64,000 bases of DNA from Corynebacterium aurimucosum ATCC 700975 (GTDB taxonomy: Bacteria > Actinomycetota > Actinomycetes > Mycobacteriales > Mycobacteriaceae): NCBI RefSeq assembly GCF_000022905.1, contig NC_012590.1:1984001-2048000 (forward strand), read 5' to 3'. Positions 26,499 to 34,793 of this stretch are shown piece by piece. Each line of letters opens with the position of its first letter. Position 1 is the first letter of the stretch. The notes below the pieces were generated by a model that was given only the letters and a program-made list of their open reading frames with translations, searched no databases and was not told the DNA's origin. Position numbers and translations under genes: made by a program.

Positions 26499-27671
26499 CT
26501 ATCCGTTCTGGCGGGCGATGAAGTCGTCAAAATTTGGCACAGTGTAGCTCACCCTGCCGTGTTCTGGAGCATAGATCAACCCTTTACTAATGAGCTTGGC
26601 TCGCACAGGACCCAATTTCTTCGTGTCTTTACCTAAGATGTCCGCGATGTCCTTGCTCGAGATTTCCACTCCGCCAACCTTCGCCATCGCGGTCAAGTAG
26701 TCCCGCTCGGCTGGAGTAGCGCGATCCCACCTGGCTTGGAAAAACCCGCGGTCCAACTGCTCAATTCCAAGCCGCGCTGCGCGTCGAGCTGCATCGGAAT
26801 CCATAGGTGAAGTTCGCGCAGTGCGCCACATTTGTGCACCAAATTCCTGGATGAAATACGGATACTGCCCCGATACATTTGCTAGATATTCAACTGCTTC
26901 ATCGTCAAATTCCACATTCTGTGTCCGCGCAGGTTCACGGAAGGCGGCAAGTGCGGCATACATTTCGAGCCTGCCAATTTGGTGCACCTCGAACATTCGC
27001 TCTGCATAAGAGCGGGACTCCGCCAGAATCCCTGGCAGACTCGGAAGCCCAGCACCAATAATGTAAAAAGGCAAGCCCAGCTGCCCTGCTTCATGTTGTG
27101 CAGAAATGAGCGCTTCGAGCAGCTCTTCATCGAGGTCTTGCATTTCGTCGATGAAGATTCCTAAAGCTTTATCCTCCTTAAGGAGCGTCGTAGTGATGGC
27201 CTCGATCACATCGTGCAGATCAAGCTCAAGGTTTCCTGTTGCCGGAGGAATGTCTCCTACTTCAACTCCAAGGTCAATAATGCTTTGTCCTACCGAGAGT
27301 GAAAAGGATTTTACGGCCGCAGCAATAAAGTTAAAACCCTCAGATACCTTGGCTTTCGTTCGGTAACGCAAAGAGGCCTTGGCTAAACCTTGTGCTAGAG
27401 CACGGCGTGCTCCTTCTCGTCCACGTGCCCCTTGCGAAGCCTCAAACTTGATTGTCAACCAGTCCGCCTGGTCAGCCTTCCTTTTTAACTGGTTGAGCAG
27501 CACCGTCTTACCCACTCCACGCAAGCCAACGAGCAGCATTGGACGGCCAAGCAATCCGTTCTGGACGCGTTTGACAAGATTGTCAAACGCATGAAGGTCT
27601 CTCTCGCGCCCAGTAAGAACTGTCGGCGCGATGCCCGAGCCAGGAGTGTAGGGGTTTAAGGCATCATCCAT
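26499..27671 (-). CDS. AAA+ ATPase with C-terminal winged helix (Orc1/Cdc6-like architecture)
   Basis: 390 residues from ATG 27671. The frame is open to 27737, but [13 protein letters not shown] is the usual start of this family. Walker A is GLRGVGKT at residues 49-56 and Walker B is FIDE at 173-176, followed by a sensor-like stretch. Residues about 320-390 look like a winged helix ([20 protein letters not shown], ending [13 protein letters not shown]). This is the COG1672-type architecture, similar to archaeal Orc1/Cdc6, which suggests DNA binding. Base composition is visibly AT-richer than its neighbours. It sits between hemW and hrcA, where a core genome needs no such gene. Acquired accessory gene; role unknown. 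Confidence 0.83.
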   Translation of the reverse strand: MDDALNPYTPGSGIAPTVLTGRERDLHAFDNLVKRVQNGLLGRPMLLVGLRGVGKTVLLNQLKRKADQADWLTIKFEASQGARGREGARRALAQGLAKASLRYRTKAKVSEGFNFIAAAVKSFSLSVGQSIIDLGVEVGDIPPATGNLELDLHDVIEAITTTLLKEDKALGIFIDEMQDLDEELLEALISAQHEAGQLGLPFYIIGAGLPSLPGILAESRSYAERMFEVHQIGRLEMYAALAAFREPARTQNVEFDDEAVEYLANVSGQYPYFIQEFGAQMWRTARTSPMDSDAARRAARLGIEQLDRGFFQARWDRATPAERDYLTAMAKVGGVEISSKDIADILGKDTKKLGPVRAKLISKGLIYAPEHGRVSYTVPNFDDFIARQNG

Positions 27672-27700
27672 GCCACTAATACTAGCAATATCGAGAGCGA

Positions 27701-27784
27701 CTAACAGGTTTCTCGACGTGGAGAAAGAAACTAACACTGACTAACGCCGCTAGCAAACTTTCCGACGAAAGGAGAAAAACTAAC
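27701..27784 (-). promoter_or_regulatory. Two 35-nt operator-like repeats upstream of the AAA+ ATPase
   Basis: Units at 27701-27735 and 27750-27784 are identical at 24 of 35 positions. Both start CTA(A/G)CA, share CGACG in the middle and end AAACTAAC. Each contains its own dyad: TTTCTC/GAGAAA in the first and CTTTC/GAAAG in the second. Additional CTAAC words occur at 27741 and 27800. They lie 30-113 bases before the start codon. Confidence 0.65.
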
Positions 27785-27878
27785 AAATTCCCAGCGGGGC
27801 TAACTTTAAGTCACTATGTCTCCTCGGTATCGAAAGGCCAAGGCTTGGCCACTTCTTCGCGGCTTCGCGGTTGCATCA

Positions 27879-28013
27879 CACAGATGGTTCTACTCAGATG
27901 GCTCAGGTCATACGGTTTACCTGCCCCCAAACGAACCTTCTAGCAGCCTAAGGAAGGTTTGTTTACCCCCAAACGAACCTTCCGACCGGAGCCTTTCCAC
28001 TGGAACCATGTGC
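27879..28013 (+). repeat. Repeat B, copy 3 (solo)
   Basis: Same orientation as copy 2, and no A element is adjacent. It begins CAGATGGTTC and ends near GGAACCATGTG. The inner hairpin is the best of the family: GGAAGGTTTGTTT pairs with AAACGAACCTTCC (one T-G wobble) around ACCCCC. It lies between the ATPase promoter region and the end of hemW. Confidence 0.85.
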
Positions 28014-28102
28014 AGAAGGCAGGGCAGGCCACGATCAGGGTACGGCCGCTAATGAGCCAGCTGATGCGGACTCGGAGGTCGGCCCGCCGGCGGGGCAAGC
28101 CG

Positions 28103-29251
28103 CTAGCGGGCGGTGTTTTGGGCGGTGTCTTCAGCGACGAGGAGGTCCGTAATAATGCCATCCGCGAGCAGGCGGCCTGCCTTGGTCACGCGAAGGCGGT
28201 CACCGGCGCGCTCGAGCAGGCCGCGCTCGATGGACCGCGCGGCCACGGGCTCCGCCGCCGGCGCGAGCCAGGACGCAGGCATGCCCTCGCGCAGGCGCAG
28301 TCCCAGCATGATGCGCTCGGTATGACGGTCAGCCTCCGTGAGCTGCTCGCGCTCCTTGATGGGCAACTCGCCCTCGCCTACCGCCTTGATGTAGGTCCGC
28401 GGGTTCTTCACGTTATAGAAGCGCTCGTTGCCTAAGTGCGAATGCGCGCCCGGGCCCGCACCCCACCAGTTGCCGTCCACCCAGTAAATGCGGTTGTGCT
28501 GACACTCCCCGCCGGGCTTGGCCCAGTTGGAGACCTCATACCACTCGAAACCCTCGGCCTCCAGCGTGGAGGAGATCATCTCATAGCGCCGCGCCAGCAC
28601 GTCCTCATCCGGCGCGGGCAGCAGGCCCTTGGACACCTTGCGGGCCATACGCGTGCCATCCTCCACGATGAGCGAATAGGCACTGATGTGATCCACCCCG
28701 GTCTCCAGGGCACGCTCCAAGGTCAGAGCAACGTCGGCATCTTCTTCTGTCGGCGTGCCATAAATCATGTCCAGATTGACGTGCTCGAAGCCTGCAGCGA
28801 TGGCTTCGCGCGCCGCATCAAAAGCGCGGCCCGGCGTGTGGGCTCGCTCCAACACGGCGAGCACCCCCGGCGAGGCGGATTGCATGCCCAGGGAGAGGCG
28901 GGTGAAGCCGGCGTCGAGAAGCCCGGCGAAGTACTCCGGCGAGGTGGATTCCGGGTTGGATTCCGTGGTGACCTCCGCGCCCGGGGCGAGGCCGAAGGTA
29001 TCGCGAACCTTCGATAAGACACGGCCCAAGCCCTCAGCACCCAACAAGCTCGGCGTGCCGCCACCAATAAAAACCGTCTCGGCTTCGCGGTCCACCTGTA
29101 CTGCCGCCATCTCCAGCTCTTTCTCCAGAGCAACCAGATAATCGCTGGTCAGATCCCCTCCCAGTTCACCCGGCGTATAGGTGTTGAAGTCGCAGTAGCC
29201 GCAGCGCGAAGCGCAGAAAGGAACGTGAATGTAGAGACCAAAGGGATCCAT
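28103..29251 (-). CDS. hemW: Radical SAM heme chaperone HemW (coproporphyrinogen III oxidase-like)
   Basis: 382 residues from ATG 29251. A TTG three codons earlier is possible but weaker. The start MDPFGLYIHVPFCASRCGYC holds the CxxxCxxC radical SAM cluster motif followed by DFNTYT. Further SAM-binding motifs are FIGGGTPSLLG and VTTESNPEST, and the C-terminal HemN-like domain has NRIYWVDGNWWGAGPGAHSH. HemW proteins deliver heme rather than oxidise coproporphyrinogen, and the lack of the fourth nearby Cys of HemN (CxxxCxxCxC) supports that: DF follows here. In C. glutamicum this gene neighbours hrcA. Confidence 0.92.
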   Translation of the reverse strand: MDPFGLYIHVPFCASRCGYCDFNTYTPGELGGDLTSDYLVALEKELEMAAVQVDREAETVFIGGGTPSLLGAEGLGRVLSKVRDTFGLAPGAEVTTESNPESTSPEYFAGLLDAGFTRLSLGMQSASPGVLAVLERAHTPGRAFDAAREAIAAGFEHVNLDMIYGTPTEEDADVALTLERALETGVDHISAYSLIVEDGTRMARKVSKGLLPAPDEDVLARRYEMISSTLEAEGFEWYEVSNWAKPGGECQHNRIYWVDGNWWGAGPGAHSHLGNERFYNVKNPRTYIKAVGEGELPIKEREQLTEADRHTERIMLGLRLREGMPASWLAPAAEPVAARSIERGLLERAGDRLRVTKAGRLLADGIITDLLVAEDTAQNTAR

Positions 29252-29360
29252 GGGGAACAAAGTAACCGACAGAACCGTTGAAGCGGTAGTCTGTAGAGCA
29301 GATTTGCATCCCCTGATAGTGAAGAAAGGCCTCTTTTAAGTGGAACCTCCGAGTCGATGT

Positions 29361-29387
29361 CCCCGCCGCCTCCTTAAGGCGGTGGGG
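29361..29387 (+). promoter_or_regulatory. RBS-sequestering hairpin before the first CNNM gene
   Basis: CCCCGCCGCCT (29361-29371) pairs over 11 positions, with one G-U, with AGGCGGTGGGG (29377-29387) around the loop CCTTA. The right arm contains the only Shine-Dalgarno-like sequence (GGTGGGG), which lies 6 bases before the GTG at 29394. As drawn, the hairpin would block translation. It does not match the magnesium (M-box) or yybP-ykoY consensus I know. Confidence 0.6.
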
Positions 29388-29393
29388 TAAGCC

Positions 29394-30770
29394 GTGTTAT
29401 CTGCCATCCTGATGATTGTGGCGGGTTTCGCCGTCATCGCTCTCATTATCGTGGCCAACGCCTACTTCGTGGCGCAGGAATTCGCCTTCATGTCGGTGGA
29501 CCGCACGCAGCTGCGCCAGCGCGCAGCGACTGGGGATAAGCCCGCGGAGCGCGCCTTAAAGATCACCCAAAAGACCTCCTTCATGCTCTCCGGCGCGCAG
29601 CTGGGTATCACGATTACCGGCCTGCTCATCGGTTATGTGGCCGAGCCCCTCGTGGGCCAAGGCCTGGGCCAGCTGCTGGGCGGCGTGGGCGTGCCCACGG
29701 GCGTCTCCGTTGCCATCGGCACGGTGACCGCTCTGGCGGTGTCGACGGTTCTCACGATGCTCTTCGCCGAGCTCTTCCCGAAGAACTACACCATCGCAGC
29801 GCCCATGAAGTCAGCGCTGTGGTTGTCCGCATCCACAATGTGGTACCTCAAGATCTTCGGCTGGCTCATCCACTTCTTCGAGTACTCCTCCAATGCCCTG
29901 CTCAAGGTTTTCGGCATCGAGCCGGTGGAGGATGTCGATTCTTCTGCCACCACCGATGACCTGGAGTCCATCGTGGATGCCTCCCACGAGGCCGGTGACT
30001 TGGATGAGGACACCTATCTGGTGCTCGACCGTCTCCTCGACTTCCCTGAGCACGATGTGGAACACGCCATGATTCCGCGCTCGCGCGTGGATGTCATTGA
30101 GCCCGAGACCACCATCGGTGAGGTGCGCGAGATGATGTCGGAGAACCACACCCGCTACCCCATCATCGACGATGAGCACAATCCCATCGGCGTGGTGCAC
30201 CTCTACGACGTGCTGGGCAGCGAACTACCCCTGGCCACCCCGGCTCGCGAAATCATGAAGACACCCGTGGTGGTGCCGGAGCTCATGCCGCTTCCCGACG
30301 TCGTCACAGAGCTTCGCGACGCCGACGAGAAACTCGCCTGCGTCATCGACGAATACGGCGGTTTCGTGGGCATCGTGACCATGGAGGACTTGGCCGAGGA
30401 AATCCTCGGCGATGTCACCGACGAGCACGACCTCGAAGAGACCGAGGAAATCACCGAGCAGGACGACACCCACTGGATCGTCGACGGTGATACCCCTATC
30501 GACGAGGTCGAGCGCGCCATCGGCCACGACCTGCCGGAGGGGGATTTCGAAACCGTCGCCGGCCTGCTCATCGCTCATTCCGGCACGCTGCCGGAAGAAG
30601 GCGAAGAACTCTCCATCGAGCTGGAGGCCGAGCCGGAAGACTGGGTCGACGGCGACGAAGCCCCCACCCGCACACTCAACGTGCGCGTCGAGGAAATCGA
30701 CCGCCACGTGCCCTCCGTCCTAGCCCTAGAGCTGGTGGAGGAATTCCCGGAAGGAGAGGATGACCTATGA
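29394..30770 (+). CDS. CNNM/CorC-family membrane protein (hemolysin-like) with CBS pair
   Basis: 458 residues starting at GTG 29394. The N-terminal CNNM (DUF21) domain, residues about 1-190, has three to four membrane helices. A CBS-domain pair (about 215-335) contains the typical VMIPRSRVDVIEPETTIGEV and YPIIDDEHNPIGVVHLYDVL segments. A C-terminal CorC/HlyC domain (about 350-445) has WIVDGDTPIDEVERAIGHDLPEGDFETVAGLLI. Characterised relatives export Mg2+ or Co2+ with nucleotide-regulated CBS domains, and ion transport is inferred here. It overlaps the next paralogue by 4 bases, and a hairpin may control its start. Confidence 0.92.
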   Translation: MLSAILMIVAGFAVIALIIVANAYFVAQEFAFMSVDRTQLRQRAATGDKPAERALKITQKTSFMLSGAQLGITITGLLIGYVAEPLVGQGLGQLLGGVGVPTGVSVAIGTVTALAVSTVLTMLFAELFPKNYTIAAPMKSALWLSASTMWYLKIFGWLIHFFEYSSNALLKVFGIEPVEDVDSSATTDDLESIVDASHEAGDLDEDTYLVLDRLLDFPEHDVEHAMIPRSRVDVIEPETTIGEVREMMSENHTRYPIIDDEHNPIGVVHLYDVLGSELPLATPAREIMKTPVVVPELMPLPDVVTELRDADEKLACVIDEYGGFVGIVTMEDLAEEILGDVTDEHDLEETEEITEQDDTHWIVDGDTPIDEVERAIGHDLPEGDFETVAGLLIAHSGTLPEEGEELSIELEAEPEDWVDGDEAPTRTLNVRVEEIDRHVPSVLALELVEEFPEGEDDL

Positions 30771-31834
30771 CTGATACCTGGTGGTTTAACCTCCTCATCA
30801 CCATTCTCATCATTGCTGCGTCCGGCTTCTTCGTGGTCATCGAGTTTTCCCTCATGGGCGCGCGCCGCAACCGCCTAGAGGAGACCGCGGAATCCTCGGC
30901 GGCCTCGCGCGCGGGCCTACGCTCGCTCAATGAGCTGACCATCATGCTGGCCGGCGCACAGCTAGGCATTACCGCCGCAACCTTCGTCCTGGGTGCCGTG
31001 ACCAAACCCTGGGTCCATCACCTGTTGATGAGACCGCTGGAGGCCCTCGGCCTGCCGCTGGGCGTTGCTGACGTCATCTCCTTCCTGTTGGCCCTTTTCG
31101 TTGTGACCTTCCTGCATCTGGTCATCGGTGAGATGGCGCCGAAGTCCTGGGCCATCGCCCACCCGGAGACCGCACTGCAGCTCATCGCGGTGCCCGCCCG
31201 CGGCTTCATCTGGCTCTTCCGCCCGCTGCTGATCTGGATCAACAAGATGGCGAACAAGCTGGTGAAGATGACCGGCGAGGAGCCCGTCGACCGCGCTGGT
31301 GCCGCCGGCTATGACGCGGAGACCCTGCGCCATCTGGTCGAGCACTCGCGCCTGACGGGCACGCTTGACGACGACTCCGCTAACCAGATCACCGGCGTCA
31401 TCGAACTGGAAGCCTCCACCGCGGCCCAGTTGGCCCGCGAGCATGGTTCGGAAATCCTGCCGCTTTCCTCCGATGCCACCGTGGCCGAGCTCCACGAGCT
31501 CGTGGTGCGCAAGTCCATCATGCGCGTGCTGGTCTACCCGCGTACCTCGCGCATCCCACGCATCGTCCACGTGCGCGATACCCTGCTCGCGGACCCGGAC
31601 ACCCCGGTGCTGGACTTCTCCCGCCCCGCACTGGCGGTGGGCTCCTCCTCCACTGTGCAGAAGACGCTGGACCAGATGCGCGCACGCAATGAGCAGCTCG
31701 TGGTCGTGGGCAAGCCCACCAAGGACAAGACGGTGTGGATCCTCACCTGGGATGACATCATGGGCCAGCTGTGGCCGCAGATTACGGAGCAGCTGGACCA
31801 GGCCGCGCCGGCCGCCAAGAACCCGGGGGCTTAG
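30767..31834 (+). CDS. CNNM/CBS membrane protein, short paralogue
   Basis: 355 residues. It has the same CNNM transmembrane start (about 1-180, beginning WWFNLLITILIIAASGFFVVIEFSLMGARRNR) and a CBS pair (about 210-335), but it stops where its upstream paralogue has the CorC/HlyC domain. Paired long and short CNNM genes are frequent in actinobacteria and may form a heteromer. Coupled to the upstream gene by an ATGA overlap. The stop codon lies inside an 18-bp perfect palindrome, and a tandem repeat and terminator follow. Confidence 0.9.
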   Translation: MTDTWWFNLLITILIIAASGFFVVIEFSLMGARRNRLEETAESSAASRAGLRSLNELTIMLAGAQLGITAATFVLGAVTKPWVHHLLMRPLEALGLPLGVADVISFLLALFVVTFLHLVIGEMAPKSWAIAHPETALQLIAVPARGFIWLFRPLLIWINKMANKLVKMTGEEPVDRAGAAGYDAETLRHLVEHSRLTGTLDDDSANQITGVIELEASTAAQLAREHGSEILPLSSDATVAELHELVVRKSIMRVLVYPRTSRIPRIVHVRDTLLADPDTPVLDFSRPALAVGSSSTVQKTLDQMRARNEQLVVVGKPTKDKTVWILTWDDIMGQLWPQITEQLDQAAPAAKNPGA

Positions 31835-31848
31835 CGCGTACGCGCTAA
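31831..31848. repeat. 18-bp perfect palindrome overlapping the stop codon
   Basis: TTAGCGCGTACGCGCTAA equals its own reverse complement. It includes the TAG stop of the short CNNM gene. There is no T-run, so it is not a simple terminator. The core GCGCGTACGC also occurs in the palindrome at 44998-45021. Confidence 0.85.
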
Positions 31849-31955
31849 GCGTGGCTCACGAAGATAGACGGTGGCACACGAAGCTAAGCGTGACACGCGA
31901 AGCTAGGCGGTGGCACCCAACACTAGGCGTGACACGCAAAGTTATTCGTGCCACG
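31845..31955. repeat. Tandem repeat, 19/20-nt alternating units
   Basis: Units start at 31845, 31864, 31884, 31903, 31923 and 31942 (last one partial). Odd units read CTA(A/G)GCGTGACACGCGAAG-like. Even units carry one extra G (CGGTGGCAC). The higher-order period is 39 bases. Each unit centres on a CGTG-n-CACG dyad. Confidence 0.85.
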
Positions 31956-31964
31956 ATAGCAACG

Positions 31965-32003
31965 AAGAGCGCCGCCGAGAGAGGGAATCTCGGCGGCGCT
32001 CTT
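31965..32003. terminator. Bidirectional terminator between convergent genes
   Basis: AAGAGCGCCGCCGAGA and its exact complement TCTCGGCGGCGCTCTT form a 16-bp stem around GAGGGAA. It lies between the CNNM pair (plus) and the 226-residue hypothetical gene (minus). Confidence 0.9.
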
Positions 32004-32052
32004 CTTAGGTAATCCTTGTGTGTTGGCAACAAGGAAGTCTGTGATGCGGCGA

Positions 32053-32733
32053 CTATGCGGTCGTGGCGGCCTTCTTCTGGCGCTTGGCACGGACGCGGGC
32101 GACGACGGCGTCGATACGCGCGCGCTCCTCTAGGAAGGGCGGCGGGTTATGCCCGCGCATGGTGCGCACGTAAGCGGGGTGTGCTTCCACGACGGTGTGG
32201 CGCCAGGCCTGCACGGCGATGAGTGAAGATTCACCCGCGCGCTTGTACAGGTTCGGCAGGGAAACCACATCGAGGTTGCGGGCCACGGCGTCGGTTTGCG
32301 CCAGCACGTACTCGACCAACTCACGCAAGTAGGCGGCCACCGTGGCGGTGCGCCCGCGCAGCGTTTCTGCCAGCTCCGAGACCACGACGGGCGGGCCGGA
32401 GATGGGCAGGCCTTCAGCGAGCGCGCGGGCAGTGAGCTGCTTCGGTTCCTCGACATCATTGTCACCGGAGGAAGCAGCGGAGATGGTGCCGGACTTCAGC
32501 CCGGAGACCAACGCGTGGCGCAGGCCGATGAGCTCGCCGACACAACGCCCGGAATCCACGCGGGCGTCTTCGACGATATCCCCCAGCTCGGCCAGGCAGT
32601 CGAGGGCGAGTTCATCGTCCCAGTCCTCGATGGCCTCGATGAGGTGCTCGATGTAGTCAACGACTTCGTCGCCGATGTTATAGATTTCTTGGGTCAGCTC
32701 ACGGTGGCGCAGCTCGGCTGCGATCTTGTGCAT
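32053..32733 (-). CDS. Hypothetical helical protein
   Basis: 226 residues, mostly amphipathic helices, no signal peptide or membrane segment. The N-terminal half is acidic (ELTQEIYNIGDEVVDYIEHLIEAIEDWDDELALDCLAELGDIVEDA). The C-terminus is strongly basic (ARVRAKRQKKAATTA). I recognise no family. It could be a nucleoid or cell-division accessory protein, but nothing in the sequence proves it. It is alone between the terminator at 31965 and the fadD15 end, with a 125-base upstream gap that contains a small AACCTC/GAGGTT hairpin. Confidence 0.72.
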   Translation of the reverse strand: MHKIAAELRHRELTQEIYNIGDEVVDYIEHLIEAIEDWDDELALDCLAELGDIVEDARVDSGRCVGELIGLRHALVSGLKSGTISAASSGDNDVEEPKQLTARALAEGLPISGPPVVVSELAETLRGRTATVAAYLRELVEYVLAQTDAVARNLDVVSLPNLYKRAGESSLIAVQAWRHTVVEAHPAYVRTMRGHNPPPFLEERARIDAVVARVRAKRQKKAATTA

Positions 32734-32858
32734 AGGCTGCCCTTTCCGCGAGAACCTCTAGTTGAGGTTTAGAGTTTTTCTGACCCCGCTGACTCTATTA
32801 GAGATTCTCCCGTGGGTCTGCGCGACACTCCGAAGGAATTCACAGACTCCATCCAGCC

Positions 32859-34700
32859 TTATTTCTTGCCGGTGTAGAGACGCTCGATATCCGCGGCGTA
32901 GCGCTGCGCCACGACATAGCGCTTGACCTTCAGGGTCGGGGTGAGCTCGTTGCTTTCCTCGGTGAGGTCCTGGTCGAGGATGACGAACTTCTTGATGCCC
33001 TCCGCGTGGGAGACGGTGGCGTTGACCTGGTTGATAGCGTCCTGGATGTCCGCGCGCAGTGCCGGATCGGCAGCCACCTCACGCATGCCCTTGGTCGCGG
33101 AAATGTTGTGATCGGCCTTCCACCGCTTCAGCGCGTCCTCATCCAGGGTGAGCAGCACGCCGATGAAAGGCTTGCCATCGCCGACCACCATGGCCTGGGA
33201 AATCAGCGGGTGGGAGCGCAGGATATCTTCCATCGGGCCAGGCGAGACATTCTTGCCGCCAGCGGTGACGATGAGGTCCTTCTTACGGCCGGTGATGACG
33301 AGCTTGCCATCCTCATCGATCTCACCCAGGTCGCCGGTGTTGTACCAGCCGTCCTGCAGGGAGTTCTCGGTGGCTTCCTCGTTCTGCCAGTAGCCCTTAA
33401 AGACGATATCGCCCTTGATCAGGATCTCGCCGTCCTCGTTAATGCGCAGCGTCGTCCCACCCAGCGGCGGGCCGACGGTGCCGATGGACTGATCCACGAA
33501 GTCCACGGCGGCGGCCGCGGCAGTCTCCGTCAGGCCATAGCCCTCATAGATGGTCACGCCGATGCCGCGGTACCAATGCAACAGGTCCTGCGAGATAGCC
33601 GAACCACCAGAGATGCAGTACTTGACCTCACCGCCCATGGCCTGGCGGATGGCGGAGTAGACCAGCTTGTCATAGGCCTTGCGCTTGGCCTTGAGCACGC
33701 GGTTGGGACCTTCCGGAGTATCCAATGCCTTCGAGTACTCAATAGCGACCTTCTCGGCGCGGTCGAAGACGGCACCCTTAAATGCAGAGGAAGCGTGGGC
33801 CTTGGCGGAAGCACCGTTGCGCACCTTCTCAAAGACGCGCGGCACGCCCAGGATTAGGTTTGGACGGGAGCGCGCGAATTCGATGGTGATGGTGCTGAAA
33901 TCGGACCAGTGGTTCTGGGAAGCACCGCCGATGGTGACTGCCAACGACACAGCGCGGCTAAAGACGTGGGCCAAGGGCAGGAAGGTCAGGACGTGGGAAC
34001 CCGGCACGGCGATGGCACCAATGGGGTTGGTCAGCAGGCCGCGGGCTTCCGCGAGCCAGTTGCGGTGGGTCAGCATGCAGCCCTTGGGGCGTCCGGTAGT
34101 ACCGGAGGTGTAGACCAGCGAGGCGACGTCATCGGTGCTCGTGGCTTCGATGCGCTGGTCGACGGTATCGTCACTGACATCGCGGCCCTCGAACTTCAGC
34201 GTATCGATGGCGGAAGAGTTAATCTCTAGCACGCGGCGCAGCTGGGAAGGCGAGCCGTGCAGCTGCGGGGTGCCATCCTCCTGCAGCTTCAGGTGCTTGA
34301 CCAGCTCGGAGTGCTCGCGGGTCTCCGTGATGGCGAGGATGGCACCGGAATCCTCAATAATCCACTGGACCTGGGACATCGACGAAGAGGGGTATACCGG
34401 AACGGAGATAGCACCGGCCGCCCAGATGGCGTAGTCCAGCAGGGACCACTCGTAGCGGGTGGTAGAAATAAGAGCCACGCGGTCGCCCTGCTCCACGCCG
34501 AAGGCGATGAGCCCCTTGGCCACCGCGTAGACCTCTTCCACGAACTCTTTGGCGGTCACGTTGACCCACTCATAGTTCGCTGGGCGGGTAAATAGCACGC
34601 CATGTGGGCGGGCGTGCGCCGTAGCCATCATGGCGGTAAGGCAGGTTTCGCCGTCCTTGATCTCGAACTCCGCCTTCGTGTGCGCTTCATTCAAAGTCAC
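32859..34700 (-). CDS. Long-chain fatty acid-CoA ligase, FadD15-like
   Basis: 613 residues from GTG 34700, with AAAGGA 7 bases upstream. The longer frame to 34835 lacks such a site. AMP-forming acyl-CoA synthetase motifs are present: LVYTSGTTGRPKGCMLTH (P-loop), a YEGYGLTETAAAAAV stretch (A5 motif), GWYNTGDLGEIDEDGKLVITGRKKDLIVTAGGKNVSP (hinge and A8) and a C-terminal catalytic Lys in TLKVKRYVV. It activates free fatty acids with ATP and CoA. The neighbouring, divergent malQ is the same arrangement as in C. glutamicum. Confidence 0.93.
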   Translation of the reverse strand: MTLNEAHTKAEFEIKDGETCLTAMMATAHARPHGVLFTRPANYEWVNVTAKEFVEEVYAVAKGLIAFGVEQGDRVALISTTRYEWSLLDYAIWAAGAISVPVYPSSSMSQVQWIIEDSGAILAITETREHSELVKHLKLQEDGTPQLHGSPSQLRRVLEINSSAIDTLKFEGRDVSDDTVDQRIEATSTDDVASLVYTSGTTGRPKGCMLTHRNWLAEARGLLTNPIGAIAVPGSHVLTFLPLAHVFSRAVSLAVTIGGASQNHWSDFSTITIEFARSRPNLILGVPRVFEKVRNGASAKAHASSAFKGAVFDRAEKVAIEYSKALDTPEGPNRVLKAKRKAYDKLVYSAIRQAMGGEVKYCISGGSAISQDLLHWYRGIGVTIYEGYGLTETAAAAAVDFVDQSIGTVGPPLGGTTLRINEDGEILIKGDIVFKGYWQNEEATENSLQDGWYNTGDLGEIDEDGKLVITGRKKDLIVTAGGKNVSPGPMEDILRSHPLISQAMVVGDGKPFIGVLLTLDEDALKRWKADHNISATKGMREVAADPALRADIQDAINQVNATVSHAEGIKKFVILDQDLTEESNELTPTLKVKRYVVAQRYAADIERLYTGKK

Positions 34701-34793
34701 AGTTGTGTCCTTTCCCACAAAAATTAAATTCCAGCCCACTCTACCAACCGGATTTCTCCCGCGCGCGGGGAGGGCGTGGCACAATTGGGTGAT

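Noticed and set aside
25400..27671. CIRCE operator near hrcA
   Set aside because: No TTAGCACTC-N9-GAGTGCTAA-like inverted repeat was seen upstream of hrcA or dnaJ2.
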